Below are positions 19,794 through 30,142 of a DNA stretch of 64,000 nucleotides, piece by piece; position 1 is the stretch's first letter; every line of letters begins with the position of its first letter. Below the pieces are notes generated by a model. It was not told the origin of the DNA, searched no databases, and worked only from the letters and a program-made list of their open reading frames with translations. The stretch spans positions 248,001 through 312,000 of the forward strand of contig JASBVF010000003.1 in the NCBI GenBank assembly GCA_030147525.1, read 5' to 3'. A program made the translations under genes and the position numbers. The DNA comes from Bacteroidota bacterium. GTDB lineage: Bacteria > Bacteroidota > Bacteroidia > Chitinophagales > Saprospiraceae.

Positions 19794-22700
19794 ATGAAAA
19801 AAACACTTTTTTTTCTACATATTTTATTCTCATTCGCTGCACTTGGCCAGAATCAAGCCCCTACCTACATCATCGATTTTATCTCCACCAAACAAGGTTT
19901 GTCGCACAATTACGCCTCCAGTATTGTCAGTGATGCCCTGAACATGAAATGGGTCGGGACTGAAAACGGAATCACTAAGTTCAACGGATTTGACTTCGAA
20001 TACATCAAGCCAAGTGAAGAGTTCAGGGAGCTTTTGAATGAAAACATTGAAGTGCTTTTTATGGACAGGGACTTCAATTTATGGATCGGCACCAAGAGCG
20101 GCGGGCTGTCGTATCTGGACATAAAGCGCAATACAGTCAAGAACTTCAATTACCTGATCGACCTTGCCAATGAGGGAGACCTCAGAATTACCGCACTGTC
20201 GCAGGACCTGAAGGGAAACATCTGGGTAGGGACCTGGAGCCACGGCGTTTTTGTGATCGATGTGAAGGAAAACGACCTGCTCAAACACTACAATTTCAAC
20301 CAGGCTGTTTACAAAATCACCAGGGATTTCCAGGGGAAAATGTGGTTTTGCAGCGGAAACAGACTGAACGCCTACAATCCTGAAGCGGATGAAATAAAAG
20401 TTTACACCACGAGAGGACAAATCACCGATTTACTCCCGGACAGCACGAGAAACAAACTTTGGATTGCTTTGGGCGGCAGGCACACGAAGCTCTTCAGTTA
20501 CAATTATGACAGCAATAACTTCGATTCTTTGGAAACCTCCGTACAGACCAACTTTTCCAGAAAGCTATCCTTAGACCGGTACAACAGGATCTGGATCGGC
20601 ACCTGGGGTAAGGGCGTTTACCGGAGCAATGAAGATTTGTCCAAATTTGAAAAAATCGAACTGATCGCACGAGGCTCGGAACGGATCAGCGGGAATTATG
20701 ACATCATCCTCGACATTCACCAGGACCGGAATAACCTCACCTGGCTGGCCACCGCTCACGGCGGACTTGTTAAACTGCTGGAAGGAAACGGCTTCAAAAA
20801 TGCAGACAGGCTGATCACCAACAAAGATCTTGCGCAATACCTGAACTGTACCGCTTTTTATAAAAATGAAAAAAACCTGTTTGCCGGCACCTTCAACGGC
20901 GTTTACTACGGTAAGGACTTTTCTTCCCTTACCCACCTGGATGGCATAAGGAATGTAAAAGTGAATACCTTCTACGAGCACGACGGGAAATTGTACATCG
21001 GTACTGCGGACGGGTTCAATATTTTTGACTTAGCGACAGAAAAGCTGATTTTCAATTCAAAATCCAGGATTAATAAAGTAACCGCTTTTTACATCGAAGG
21101 CGCCACCCTCTACATCGGCACACAGCAAATGGGCCTGGCAGTGGTTGACATAAAAAATCTGGAAAATGAGGAGGCTTACGAATGGTATGCAGAAAATATT
21201 ACCGGAGACCGAAAGCTGGAGAGCAACCGCATTACGGAGATCAAGAAAGACGAAAGGAATCACATCTGGGTCAGCACTTACAATGGTTTGCACCTTTTTA
21301 ACCGGAACAAAAAAACGTTTACGCACCAATCCGGCCTGCTGGATGGCAGCTTACCTACCGTCATCGTGAATTCTATGCTGATAAAAGACGGCTTCATTTG
21401 GCTGGCGACGCCAAATGGTTTGATAAAACTGAAATTTGAGCATAATAAACTTCGCATCGAAGACCTGATCACCCGGAAAAACGGGCTGAACAGCGATTTT
21501 ATCTGCTCCGTAACTTTTGACCAGAACTCAAACCTGTGGCTGAGTACGCATACGGAGATCGTGAAATTCAGTGAAAACGACAGGTCCATTATCAGCTATG
21601 GCGATATCAACGGCGCAGGGACGACCTCATTCAACAACAAAAGTTTTTTCAGGGATAATGACGGGACGATCTTTTTCGGGGGCATCGATAACATTACCTT
21701 TTTCAGCCCGGAAACCTTGAGAGATTTTAGTGCTTTGCCTGAGGTTATTTTCACAAATCTGCGGGTGAACAACGAACTGGTCCGGTTCAAACCCGGACAA
21801 CTTGTTATCGATAAAAACTTCAATTACGCTGAGCAAATAAATTTGACCCACAGGCAAGGCTTTTTTTCCATCCGATTTGTGGCGAATGATTTCCTGGGCA
21901 ACCTCAACATCAAATACAGGTATCAATTGCAGGGGTACCAGGATGAATGGATCGACTTGCAAAACAGGAATGAGATCAATTTTGCCGGACTCGATCCGGG
22001 GAATTATACTTTAAATATTCAGGCTTCCCGCGACAATCAAAACTGGAGCCCTGCAAAAGCGATCAGCATAAAACTGCTCAGTTCTCCCTGGGTCAGTCCG
22101 CTGGCCATTTTGCTGTATTCCCTGGTGTTCATTTCAATTGTTTACTATTTGGTCCAGTCTTACAACGACCGGCTGAAACTGAAGAACAGCCTGGAAATTG
22201 CCAGAATTGACAAGGAAAAAGAGATGGAACTGGCCGAGTCCAAATTGAATTTCTTCACCAACATTTCCCACGAATTCAGAACGCCCCTTACCCTGATCAT
22301 CAGCCCGTTGAAAGAGCTGCTGGACATTGACAACCTGCCTCAGAAAGTTTACAAAAACCTAAGGTACATCGACAGGAATACCAACAGGCTCCTCAATCTT
22401 ACCAACCAGCTTCTGGATTTCAGAAAAGCCGACCGGGGGCTTCTGAAACTGGATGTCGCCCGGGGCAATTTTGTCCGCTTCTCCAGGGAGGTGCATTTAT
22501 ATTTTAAAGGAGCGGCAAAGACGAAGAACATTCAATATAAATTCAAGTCAAGCTGGGATGAAATCTTATTCCCTTTCGACCGCAACAAGATGGAAATCGT
22601 TTTATGCAACCTCTTGTCAAATGCCATTAAGTACACGCCGGACGGGGGAGAAATAACAATGGAAGTGGACCATGAGCCCGGAAATTGCATCGTGACCATC

Positions 22701-23804
22701 AAAGACACCGGCATAGGCATGAAGTCGGAGGATGCTGACAAAATATTTGACCGGTTTTTTCAGATAAAATCGTCCAACACGGCCAGACTGGTCGGCAGCG
22801 GTATTGGCCTGGCATTTTCAAAAGAAATCATCCAATTACACCATGGCAGCATCGATGTAGACAGCGAGCTAAACACCGGAACGACGTTTACGATCAGGCT
22901 ACCATTAGACCCCGGCCTCTACGGGTCCGAAATCAACGATGATTTCATCACCACGGACAACATCATGGGGTACAACACGGAGGAGGTGCTGAACAATGCT
23001 GAAACCATCAACGGCAGGCAAAAAGAACACTCTGTCCTGATCATCGACGACAATCCGGAGATCCTGGCATACCTCAACGACATCCTGTCGGACGATTACA
23101 AAGTTTTAAGGGCGGAAAATGGAGATGTCGGGCATGAAAAAGCTTCCAGTGAAATCCCCGACCTGATCGTCTGCGATGTGATGATGCCGGGGAAGGACGG
23201 GATCACACTTTCCAAAGAGTTGAAATCGCAAATCACCACCTCCCACATACCGATCATCCTGCTGACAGCCAGAACCGCTACCGTGTACGAAATTGAAGGA
23301 CTCCAGACAGGGGCCGACGATTACATCACCAAGCCGTTCAATTCCGCTGTCATCAAAGCCCGGATCAAAAATCTCCTGGAAAACAGAGAGAAAATGAAGG
23401 CTCACCTGCTCAACAAAGTGCGCTTCGAGCCTACAGCCGCTGAGCCGGAAGAAAATGCAAGCACGGAAGATGCATTCATCCACCAGGCTATTTTATTAGT
23501 TGAAAATAATCTCGACAACGCTGATTTTGGTATCGAGACCATGATGAGCGAACTTCACATGAGCCAATCGACGCTTTACCGCAAGATCAAATCCCTGACC
23601 GGTCTCTCCCTGACAGCTTTCATCCGGTCCATCCGTTTGAAAAAATCTGCGCAACTCATTCTCACCTCGGATATGAACCTCAATGAAATTGCCTACCAGG
23701 TCGGGTTCAACGATTACAAGTATTTCAAATCCTCTTTCAAAAAACAGTTCGATTGTGTGCCTTCCATGTACAAAGAGCACAAAAAAACAGTGGCAAATTC
23801 CTGA
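19794..23804 (+). CDS. Hybrid two-component system sensor/regulator (HTCS) of PUL 1
   Basis: A one-protein sensor and transcription factor that detects an oligosaccharide in the periplasm and activates the locus. The 1336 residues comprise a signal peptide (1-19), two-component propeller repeats (about 25-690, with recurrent NIWVGT / RIWIGTWGKGV blades), a Y_Y_Y domain (about 700-765) and one membrane helix near 775-800. A HisKA domain with His826 in NISHEFRTPLT, an ATPase domain (GIGMKSEDADKIFDRFFQ), a receiver with Asp1128 in CDVMMPGKDG and a C-terminal AraC-type HTH (about 1225-1335) follow. It lies between the divergent sulfatase run and susC, so it probably controls both arms. Confidence 0.96.
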   Translation: MKKTLFFLHILFSFAALGQNQAPTYIIDFISTKQGLSHNYASSIVSDALNMKWVGTENGITKFNGFDFEYIKPSEEFRELLNENIEVLFMDRDFNLWIGTKSGGLSYLDIKRNTVKNFNYLIDLANEGDLRITALSQDLKGNIWVGTWSHGVFVIDVKENDLLKHYNFNQAVYKITRDFQGKMWFCSGNRLNAYNPEADEIKVYTTRGQITDLLPDSTRNKLWIALGGRHTKLFSYNYDSNNFDSLETSVQTNFSRKLSLDRYNRIWIGTWGKGVYRSNEDLSKFEKIELIARGSERISGNYDIILDIHQDRNNLTWLATAHGGLVKLLEGNGFKNADRLITNKDLAQYLNCTAFYKNEKNLFAGTFNGVYYGKDFSSLTHLDGIRNVKVNTFYEHDGKLYIGTADGFNIFDLATEKLIFNSKSRINKVTAFYIEGATLYIGTQQMGLAVVDIKNLENEEAYEWYAENITGDRKLESNRITEIKKDERNHIWVSTYNGLHLFNRNKKTFTHQSGLLDGSLPTVIVNSMLIKDGFIWLATPNGLIKLKFEHNKLRIEDLITRKNGLNSDFICSVTFDQNSNLWLSTHTEIVKFSENDRSIISYGDINGAGTTSFNNKSFFRDNDGTIFFGGIDNITFFSPETLRDFSALPEVIFTNLRVNNELVRFKPGQLVIDKNFNYAEQINLTHRQGFFSIRFVANDFLGNLNIKYRYQLQGYQDEWIDLQNRNEINFAGLDPGNYTLNIQASRDNQNWSPAKAISIKLLSSPWVSPLAILLYSLVFISIVYYLVQSYNDRLKLKNSLEIARIDKEKEMELAESKLNFFTNISHEFRTPLTLIISPLKELLDIDNLPQKVYKNLRYIDRNTNRLLNLTNQLLDFRKADRGLLKLDVARGNFVRFSREVHLYFKGAAKTKNIQYKFKSSWDEILFPFDRNKMEIVLCNLLSNAIKYTPDGGEITMEVDHEPGNCIVTIKDTGIGMKSEDADKIFDRFFQIKSSNTARLVGSGIGLAFSKEIIQLHHGSIDVDSELNTGTTFTIRLPLDPGLYGSEINDDFITTDNIMGYNTEEVLNNAETINGRQKEHSVLIIDDNPEILAYLNDILSDDYKVLRAENGDVGHEKASSEIPDLIVCDVMMPGKDGITLSKELKSQITTSHIPIILLTARTATVYEIEGLQTGADDYITKPFNSAVIKARIKNLLENREKMKAHLLNKVRFEPTAAEPEENASTEDAFIHQAILLVENNLDNADFGIETMMSELHMSQSTLYRKIKSLTGLSLTAFIRSIRLKKSAQLILTSDMNLNEIAYQVGFNDYKYFKSSFKKQFDCVPSMYKEHKKTVANS

Positions 23805-23875
23805 TTTTCAGCACGATTGAACGATTTGAACCCCTGATTGATTGATTTCACCTACCTGATTTTCGATCTGGAGGC

Positions 23876-23883
23876 CACCTTTG
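23876..23883 (+). promoter_or_regulatory. Possible -7 box of the susC operon
   Basis: CACCTTTG, 67 bp before the susC ATG, differs from TAnnTTTG at one base. The same CCACCTTTGC string precedes dnaA. No -33 motif was found, as might be expected for an activator-dependent promoter. Confidence 0.3.
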
Positions 23884-23950
23884 CTATCGGGGTTATCGAG
23901 TTTTTTCTCCCTGAATTCTCTTCCTAAATACTCAAACATTTTATCAATCT

Positions 23951-26900
23951 ATGAAAGCGTTTTTACTCAATCTTTTAGTATTCCTGTCCTTTGGACAGCT
24001 TGCTTTTTCACAAAGCACCATTACAGGTTCGGTCAGCGATACCGATGGGCAGCCGCTGATAGGAGCCACAGTCCTGGTCGAAAATAAGAATACAGGTGAT
24101 GTAACCGATATCAACGGAAACTTCACTGTTGAAGCCTCAAAAGGAGAGGTGCTCTTAATTTCATACACCGGGTATGCGCCGACCAGGGTAACGGTCGGAG
24201 ATGAAACGAACTATTCCATTGTATTGCAGGTAGATGCTACCACCCTCAATGAAGTTGTGGTTGTGGGTTACGGCCAACAAAGAAAAGTAAACCTTACGGG
24301 CGCCGTGGAAACGGTGACCTTTAAGGATGAAGTCAACCAACCGGTCACAAACTCCGGCCAGTTGCTGTACGGCAGGTTTTCGGGAGTTCAATTGACCCAG
24401 ACTTCGGGAAACCCCGGCGCCGACGGATCATCCATCGTCATTCGGGGCATTGGCACTTTCGGCAACAGTACGCCACTCATTGTCATCGACAATATCCAGT
24501 ACGATGACCTTGCCGCATTCAACAACCTTGCACCGTCGGACATCGAGAGCATCACGGTACTCAAAGATGCATCCGCCAGTGCCATTTACGGAGCCAGGGG
24601 AGCCAACGGCGTCATCCTGGTAACCACGAGAAGAGGAACAAAAGACGCTTTTGAAATCAGCTACAACAGCTTTTACGGACGTCAGGATGCTACAGTAAGG
24701 CCTGAGTTTCTCGGTTCCCTCGATTACGCACTGCTCATGAATGAGAAATTCCAGAATCAGGACGGGGCCGGGTTTACGCCAAGGTATACGGATGAGCAGA
24801 TCGAAGCCATAAGAACAGGCAGCTTGCCGGATCAGTTTGCAAATACCAACTGGGCTGACGAGGTTTTGCAACCGGCCACCGTCCAGAATCACAACTTATC
24901 GCTGTCGGGTGGCAACGCCAGCACGACTTACCGCTTTTCGCTCGGATACCTCGGACAGGACGCCATCATTAAGAGTAAGTTTAAAACGGAGCGTTACAAC
25001 CTGAGTTTCAATATTAATTCCAACCTGAAGGACTGGCTTACCCTCAACACGGTTACCAACAGCTTTTGGAAAAGAAACGAAGGCCCTACGGGCGGCCAGA
25101 ATGCTTTCGACGGAGACAACGGCATCATTTATTCTTTCCAGCGGACAGCGCCTACCATCCCGTTATTTTACAGCAACGGCGAATACGGTATCGTGGATGG
25201 CGCCTACCTCGATGACAATGCGTCATTTCTTACGCAGAATCCTTTAAGAAGAGGATTTCTTGGAACCTTTGAAAATGATCAGATCAATTTAAGCCACAGA
25301 ACCGGCTTGAACTTCAAACTCACTGAAAACTTGTCGTTCGAAACAAGCGGCAGTGCCAACATCATTTACAACAATACCTCCGATTTTAGCCCAAGAACTG
25401 CGCTGAACGATTGGGAGGGTAACCTCGTCACCGGTAACCAGTTAAACAGCCTGAGCAATTCAACAAGCCTGCAGTACCGGCTGCTCAACGAAAATATTTT
25501 AAAATACAGCACAAGCTTTGCCGGCGCACACAACGTAAGTGTGTTGCTGGGACACTCGGCTTACCTTTTCAGAAACGATGGTTTCAGCGGTCAGCTGAGT
25601 GGATTCCCAACAGACAACTTACAGGAGTTTAACGCCGGCGGTGTGGTAGACCCAGCCGTTTCCGGCGGCGCTTTCGAAGAAGCGTACCAGTCATTTTTCG
25701 GAAGGATCAACTATGACTACGATGGCAAATACCTTGCGGAATTCAACCTGAGACGGGACGGTTCTTCCAAGTTCAACTCAGCGAACAGATACGGCAATTT
25801 TCCGTCGGCCTCCATCGGCTGGAGGATTTCCAAAGAGCGGTTCATGGAGGATGTTGCCTTCGTCACGAATTTCAAAGTAAGAGCGAGCTGGGGTATCAGC
25901 GGTAACGACAGGATCGGCAACTACATTTTTGCTCAAACCTACAATCCCGGCATTGACTATGTACTCGGCGATGACATGACCGTCGTCGGTGTGGCTATCA
26001 CCAGCCTCGCCAACCCATCCATTCGCTGGGAGGAAACAGAGCAATACGATATCGGTTTGGATTTGAGCCTGATGGATAACAGGATTGAAATCGTTGCTGA
26101 TTATTTCAACAGAAACAGCACTGATATCTTGTACACAAACTTCCCGATTCCGAACACCCTGGGTGTCACCAATCTGGAGGCACAGAATGCAGCTTCCATG
26201 GTAAACAGGGGATTGGAAATGGGTATCAATTACAGAGATAAAATTGGCGGCCTGCGGTATAGCGTGGGTGCGAATTTCACCAGATTCATTAAAAACGAAG
26301 TCACCGGCCTGGGCGACGGAGGAGAAGAAACGATCACGAATACGGACATCATTCGGGTTGGAGAACCATTCAGATCTTACTACGGATATCAGGCCATAGG
26401 AATTTTCCAAAGCCTGGATGAAATAGCGAATTCACCCACCCAGTTCGGAAATGCGAACACCGGCCCCGGTGATCTCAAGTATGCCGACATTTCAGGACCT
26501 GACGGCGAACCTGACGGCGTGGTGGATGCCTTTGACAGGGTCGTGATCGGCAACCCGAATCCTGATCTGCTGGTCAACTTCAACGGTTCTGTTGAATACA
26601 AAGGTTTTGATGTAAACCTGTTGTTCCAGGGTGTTTCCGGCGTGGATCGCCTGCTCATGGGGAATGGCAACTTACCGATGGTGGATGACAGGAGTAACGT
26701 GCTGAAATACTGGCTGGGCAGATGGACACCTGAAAATCCGAGCAACGACCTGCCTCGGGTCGGAGGGCAAAATAACGCAGTCGTATCTTCCTTCTACATC
26801 CAGGATGCCTCTTACCTGAGACTCAAAAACCTGGAGTTCGGATACTCCCTTCCTAATAATGTATTGGAGCGTGTCAACATTCAAAAACTCAGAGTTTTTG

Positions 26901-27031
26901 TGGGTGCTCAGAACCTGTTGACCTTCACTGGCCTCGAAAATTTTGATCCGGAACGAGCCAATGGAAGCCAGAGCAACCGGAACGCTCCTTTGTATAAAAC
27001 AGTAACCTTCGGCGTAAACTTAAAACTCTAA
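23951..27031 (+). CDS. SusC/RagA-type TonB-dependent outer-membrane glycan transporter (PUL 1)
   Basis: Imports oligosaccharides across the outer membrane using TonB energy. The 1026 residues have a signal peptide (1-20), a carboxypeptidase-regulatory-like domain (about 21-100, SVSDTDGQPLIGATV), the TonB-box-like EVVVVGYGQQ stretch, the plug (ISGARGANGVILVTT-type region, here IYGARGANGVILVTT) and a 22-strand barrel ending VTFGVNLKL. No N-terminal signalling extension is seen, fitting control by the HTCS rather than by an anti-sigma factor. The susD partner starts 5 bp after its stop. Confidence 0.96.
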   Translation: MKAFLLNLLVFLSFGQLAFSQSTITGSVSDTDGQPLIGATVLVENKNTGDVTDINGNFTVEASKGEVLLISYTGYAPTRVTVGDETNYSIVLQVDATTLNEVVVVGYGQQRKVNLTGAVETVTFKDEVNQPVTNSGQLLYGRFSGVQLTQTSGNPGADGSSIVIRGIGTFGNSTPLIVIDNIQYDDLAAFNNLAPSDIESITVLKDASASAIYGARGANGVILVTTRRGTKDAFEISYNSFYGRQDATVRPEFLGSLDYALLMNEKFQNQDGAGFTPRYTDEQIEAIRTGSLPDQFANTNWADEVLQPATVQNHNLSLSGGNASTTYRFSLGYLGQDAIIKSKFKTERYNLSFNINSNLKDWLTLNTVTNSFWKRNEGPTGGQNAFDGDNGIIYSFQRTAPTIPLFYSNGEYGIVDGAYLDDNASFLTQNPLRRGFLGTFENDQINLSHRTGLNFKLTENLSFETSGSANIIYNNTSDFSPRTALNDWEGNLVTGNQLNSLSNSTSLQYRLLNENILKYSTSFAGAHNVSVLLGHSAYLFRNDGFSGQLSGFPTDNLQEFNAGGVVDPAVSGGAFEEAYQSFFGRINYDYDGKYLAEFNLRRDGSSKFNSANRYGNFPSASIGWRISKERFMEDVAFVTNFKVRASWGISGNDRIGNYIFAQTYNPGIDYVLGDDMTVVGVAITSLANPSIRWEETEQYDIGLDLSLMDNRIEIVADYFNRNSTDILYTNFPIPNTLGVTNLEAQNAASMVNRGLEMGINYRDKIGGLRYSVGANFTRFIKNEVTGLGDGGEETITNTDIIRVGEPFRSYYGYQAIGIFQSLDEIANSPTQFGNANTGPGDLKYADISGPDGEPDGVVDAFDRVVIGNPNPDLLVNFNGSVEYKGFDVNLLFQGVSGVDRLLMGNGNLPMVDDRSNVLKYWLGRWTPENPSNDLPRVGGQNNAVVSSFYIQDASYLRLKNLEFGYSLPNNVLERVNIQKLRVFVGAQNLLTFTGLENFDPERANGSQSNRNAPLYKTVTFGVNLKL

Positions 27032-27036
27032 ATTTC

Positions 27037-28581
27037 ATGAAAAAGATATTATTAATCATTCTGCTCCCTTTCACACTCATCCAATGCAGTGATGATTTTC
27101 TGGAGCGTTCCTCACCCACCCAAATAGCTGAGGACAATTTCTGGACGAGCGAGTCTGATGCGTTTCTTGCACTGAACGCAGTGTATTCCTCGCTGCAGTC
27201 GAGGTCTTTGTACGGCGGCAACCTGAACGGCTGGCAAGGATTCCCCGGCTTTGATAATTTAGGTGACAACGCCTTCAATCAGTATAAATGGGAAGGCCCC
27301 GGCCTGTTCATGGAAGGCACTGTTGATCCTTCCAGCGGCCCGATTGGAGCGATTTGGAATAACCTCTATGAAGGCGTTGCACGGGTCAATTCGGTCATCA
27401 AAAATGTGAATGAAATATCTGAAGAATTGATCTCCAAAGAAACGAAAAATGCCTTGTCCGGGCAGGCGTATTTTCTCCGGGGATTGCTTTATTTCAACCT
27501 GGCAGTCTATTTTGAAGATGTTCCGCTGATCACTGCACCTCAAACGCTGGAGGAAGCTTTTGTGCCTAAAAACACCTATGCGGAAGTTACTGCACAGATA
27601 GTGGAAGACTTGAAACTGGCCATCCAATACCTGCCTGAATCCCATCCTAACAGCTTATACGGATATGCTACAAAAGGGGCTGCCCTGTCATTGCTGGCGA
27701 GGGTTCAGTTGTACAACAAACAGTACACCGGCGAATTCGGCGTACTGTCCCTGACGGAGCAGGTCATGGAATTGGGCTATTCCCTGCACCCCGATTATGC
27801 GGAACTCTTTACCCCCGCAGGGGAAATGTCTCCCGAAATCGTGTTTTCCGTCCGGTTTTTAAGAGGCGACGATACGAACAATGGTGAAACATTCTCGGCC
27901 ACCTTCCTGGGAACGCCAAAAGTTGATCAGCGGCCCATGAAAAACCTTGTGAACGACTACTACTGCACGGATGGTTTACCGGTCACTGAATCGCCTTTAT
28001 ACAATCCGGACGACGAACGGGAAAACAGGGATCCAAGAGCCCTGGCCACCATCTATTTCAAAGATGATCAATACCTGGACGACCCGGTAAGAGTCTTTCC
28101 CGGCAATGGCCCGACCGGATACGGCATGAGGAAATATATCAGGAGAGGACCCGATGCGGAAGGCAATGCCGTTTTCGGTGAAGGATCCCAGGATTTTTAC
28201 GTGATCCGCTATGCTGATGTACTACTGATGCGTGCCGAAGCCCTTGCCGAGACAGGCGACGTGAGCGGTGCGACCCAGTTGGTGAACCAGGTTAGAGAAC
28301 GTGTGAATATGCCACGTGTAGAAGACGTCGAAGGAGCCGTAGGTCAGGCACAAATGGTTGAAATTGTAAGGCACGAACGCCGTGTCGAGCTGGCACTGGA
28401 AGGACTCCGGTTCATGGATTTGAAACGCTGGGGAACCGTGGAACAGGCTTTCCAGCGGGCAGCCGCTGACCCAGTGGGTCCATACAATCCGCAATATCTG
28501 GGGAAAAGATCGGAGGTTTTCCCGATCCCACAGTCTGAAATTGATGTGAATCCAAATCTGGTTCAGCATCCTGCCTGGTAA
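27037..28581 (+). CDS. SusD/RagB-type surface glycan-binding lipoprotein (PUL 1)
   Basis: Forms the lid of the SusC pore and binds the glycan at the cell surface. Lipobox LIQC lipidates Cys17, and CSDDFLERSSPTQIAEDNFW is the typical SusD start. Alpha-helical TPR-like repeats follow (GQAYFLRGLLYFNLAVYF), and the C-terminus has RYADVLLMRAEALAE and RHERRVELALEGLRFMDLKRW. Length 514. It is coupled to the preceding susC by a 5-bp gap. Confidence 0.96.
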   Translation: MKKILLIILLPFTLIQCSDDFLERSSPTQIAEDNFWTSESDAFLALNAVYSSLQSRSLYGGNLNGWQGFPGFDNLGDNAFNQYKWEGPGLFMEGTVDPSSGPIGAIWNNLYEGVARVNSVIKNVNEISEELISKETKNALSGQAYFLRGLLYFNLAVYFEDVPLITAPQTLEEAFVPKNTYAEVTAQIVEDLKLAIQYLPESHPNSLYGYATKGAALSLLARVQLYNKQYTGEFGVLSLTEQVMELGYSLHPDYAELFTPAGEMSPEIVFSVRFLRGDDTNNGETFSATFLGTPKVDQRPMKNLVNDYYCTDGLPVTESPLYNPDDERENRDPRALATIYFKDDQYLDDPVRVFPGNGPTGYGMRKYIRRGPDAEGNAVFGEGSQDFYVIRYADVLLMRAEALAETGDVSGATQLVNQVRERVNMPRVEDVEGAVGQAQMVEIVRHERRVELALEGLRFMDLKRWGTVEQAFQRAAADPVGPYNPQYLGKRSEVFPIPQSEIDVNPNLVQHPAW

Positions 28582-28622
28582 TTACAAATCAGCACTCAGA
28601 GGGCTGAAGCGAAATAAAAAGA

Positions 28623-28690
28623 AGATGGTTTGATGGCTTGGTTGTTGGATGGTGGCGCAAGCCCATGCCATCCGGCAATCCAACCATTTA
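28623..28690. repeat. Imperfect inverted repeat of GGTTGGATGG-type words
   Basis: GATGGTTTGATGG, GGTTGTTGGATGG on the left are matched by CCATCCGGCAATCCAACC on the right around a GGCGCAAGCCC centre. Pairing is imperfect. It lies between susD and the GH128-type gene and could separate their expression. Confidence 0.5.
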
Positions 28691-28728
28691 CCAGCGACCA
28701 AACGCTAACCGGAAATAAGCCAAAATCT

Positions 28729-30063
28729 ATGATTATGAAAAAGTATTTAGTACTACTACTCTCTTTATTTTTCATCATAAGCTGCAAGAAGAATGAAATT
28801 GGCGGCTTCGATGAACCACCATTTGTGAACGAACCCCAGGATACTACAGCTTTAAGTAAAAAAGGGGCTGCATTTGCCAATCAGACTAAAGCCTGGTCTC
28901 ACAAAACAAGTCAATTGGGCGCCCACTGGATGTACAGCTGGGGAAATGTCCTGAGAGATGAAATCCCGGAAAACGTTGAGTTCGTCCCGATGTTCTGGGG
29001 AAAAGGATCCGTGAATCAGGATAACATCGACCGCATCAAACAGCTTGTGGCCGATGGCAAAGTAAAGTATGTACTTGGCTTCAACGAGCCCGACGGCGCC
29101 GCCCAGGCCAACATGACTGTGGATGAGGCAATCGCCCTCTGGCCGGAGTTGGAAAAAATCGGCGTGCCGCTCGTATCACCCGCTACAGTTAACCCGAACA
29201 ACGACTGGATGAAGGAGTTCATGAACAAAGCTGATGCGTTGGGCCTTCGGGTGGATTATGTAGCAGTACATCATTACGGCGGCACGAGCGTACTGAACTT
29301 TATCAACAAACTTAAAGAAACACACGAGGCATACAACCGGCCCATCTGGATCACCGAATTTGCAGTGGCCGACTGGAATGCCACCACACCTGAAAACAAC
29401 AAGTACACGGAGGCACAGGTGAGGCAGTTTATGGGACAGGTGCTGCCCGCTCTGGATGACATCGAGTATATTTTTCGCTATGCCTGGTTCGACGGTAAAA
29501 ATGCACCGCTGCATACCTCTGCGTTGTTTGACGAAGATGCCAACATTACACCGCTGGGCGAATTATACGCCGCCCATACTCCCAACCTGAACATCGGCCC
29601 CGGGGTGGACACCGAATTCGAACCGGTAAACGATCCTGATGAATTACTAATCAACGGCGGTTTCGAAACCGGGCAGATTGCCCCCTGGCAGGGCTTCAAG
29701 AATGGCGTCGTCACCTCTGCTACAACTGAAACGCACACCGGAAACTTCTGCGGCCGCATTGAAAACGGTGACGGCTCTTTATTCTACGTTATCGACGTAG
29801 AACCCGAGACCACCTACATCCTGAAATTCTTTTCAAAATGGCGGGAAGCGGTTACCCAATCCTTCTCCGGTAAGATTCGGGACAACGCTGATAACGGATT
29901 GATCTATTCACTGCCCGACATGCCGTCTTCCGATCAATGGCAGGAGACTATCTATGAATTCACCGTACCCGACACAGTGAATCAATTGAAAATGGTCTTT
30001 TACAAAGGCCAGGGATTCCCGCCGTTTTTCATGGATGATGTTTCCCTGAAAGTCAAAGAATAA
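28729..30063 (+). CDS. GH128-type glycoside hydrolase (Asl1-like catalytic domain) with C-terminal carbohydrate-binding-type module
   Basis: GH128 enzymes cleave beta-1,3-glucan. I start at ATG 28729 (MIMKKYLVLLL), giving a lipobox ISC and Cys19; 28735 is equally possible and the frame is open to 28630. The catalytic core (about 55-300) has Glu120 in GFNEPDG as acid/base and Glu210 in WITEFAVADW as nucleophile, with VHHYGG between. Residues from about 305 (ELLINGGFETGQIAPWQGF) form a jelly-roll module like that of the next gene. The GH128 label rests on these motifs; a beta-1,3-linked galactan cannot be excluded as substrate. Confidence 0.82.
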   Translation: MIMKKYLVLLLSLFFIISCKKNEIGGFDEPPFVNEPQDTTALSKKGAAFANQTKAWSHKTSQLGAHWMYSWGNVLRDEIPENVEFVPMFWGKGSVNQDNIDRIKQLVADGKVKYVLGFNEPDGAAQANMTVDEAIALWPELEKIGVPLVSPATVNPNNDWMKEFMNKADALGLRVDYVAVHHYGGTSVLNFINKLKETHEAYNRPIWITEFAVADWNATTPENNKYTEAQVRQFMGQVLPALDDIEYIFRYAWFDGKNAPLHTSALFDEDANITPLGELYAAHTPNLNIGPGVDTEFEPVNDPDELLINGGFETGQIAPWQGFKNGVVTSATTETHTGNFCGRIENGDGSLFYVIDVEPETTYILKFFSKWREAVTQSFSGKIRDNADNGLIYSLPDMPSSDQWQETIYEFTVPDTVNQLKMVFYKGQGFPPFFMDDVSLKVKE

Positions 30064-30073
30064 CACCAACTAA

Positions 30074-30111
30074 AGTCCTTCAAAAGGATGCATGCATCCT
30101 TTTGAAGGACT
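30074..30111. terminator. 38-bp perfect palindrome after the GH128-type gene
   Basis: AGTCCTTCAAAAGGATGCA at 30074-30092 is followed directly by its exact reverse complement to 30111. It starts 11 bp after the stop codon and has no U-tract. It could terminate, or protect the upstream mRNA 3' end. Confidence 0.65.
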
Positions 30112-30142
30112 GGATAAACTGTAACACTTAAACTAATTTGGT

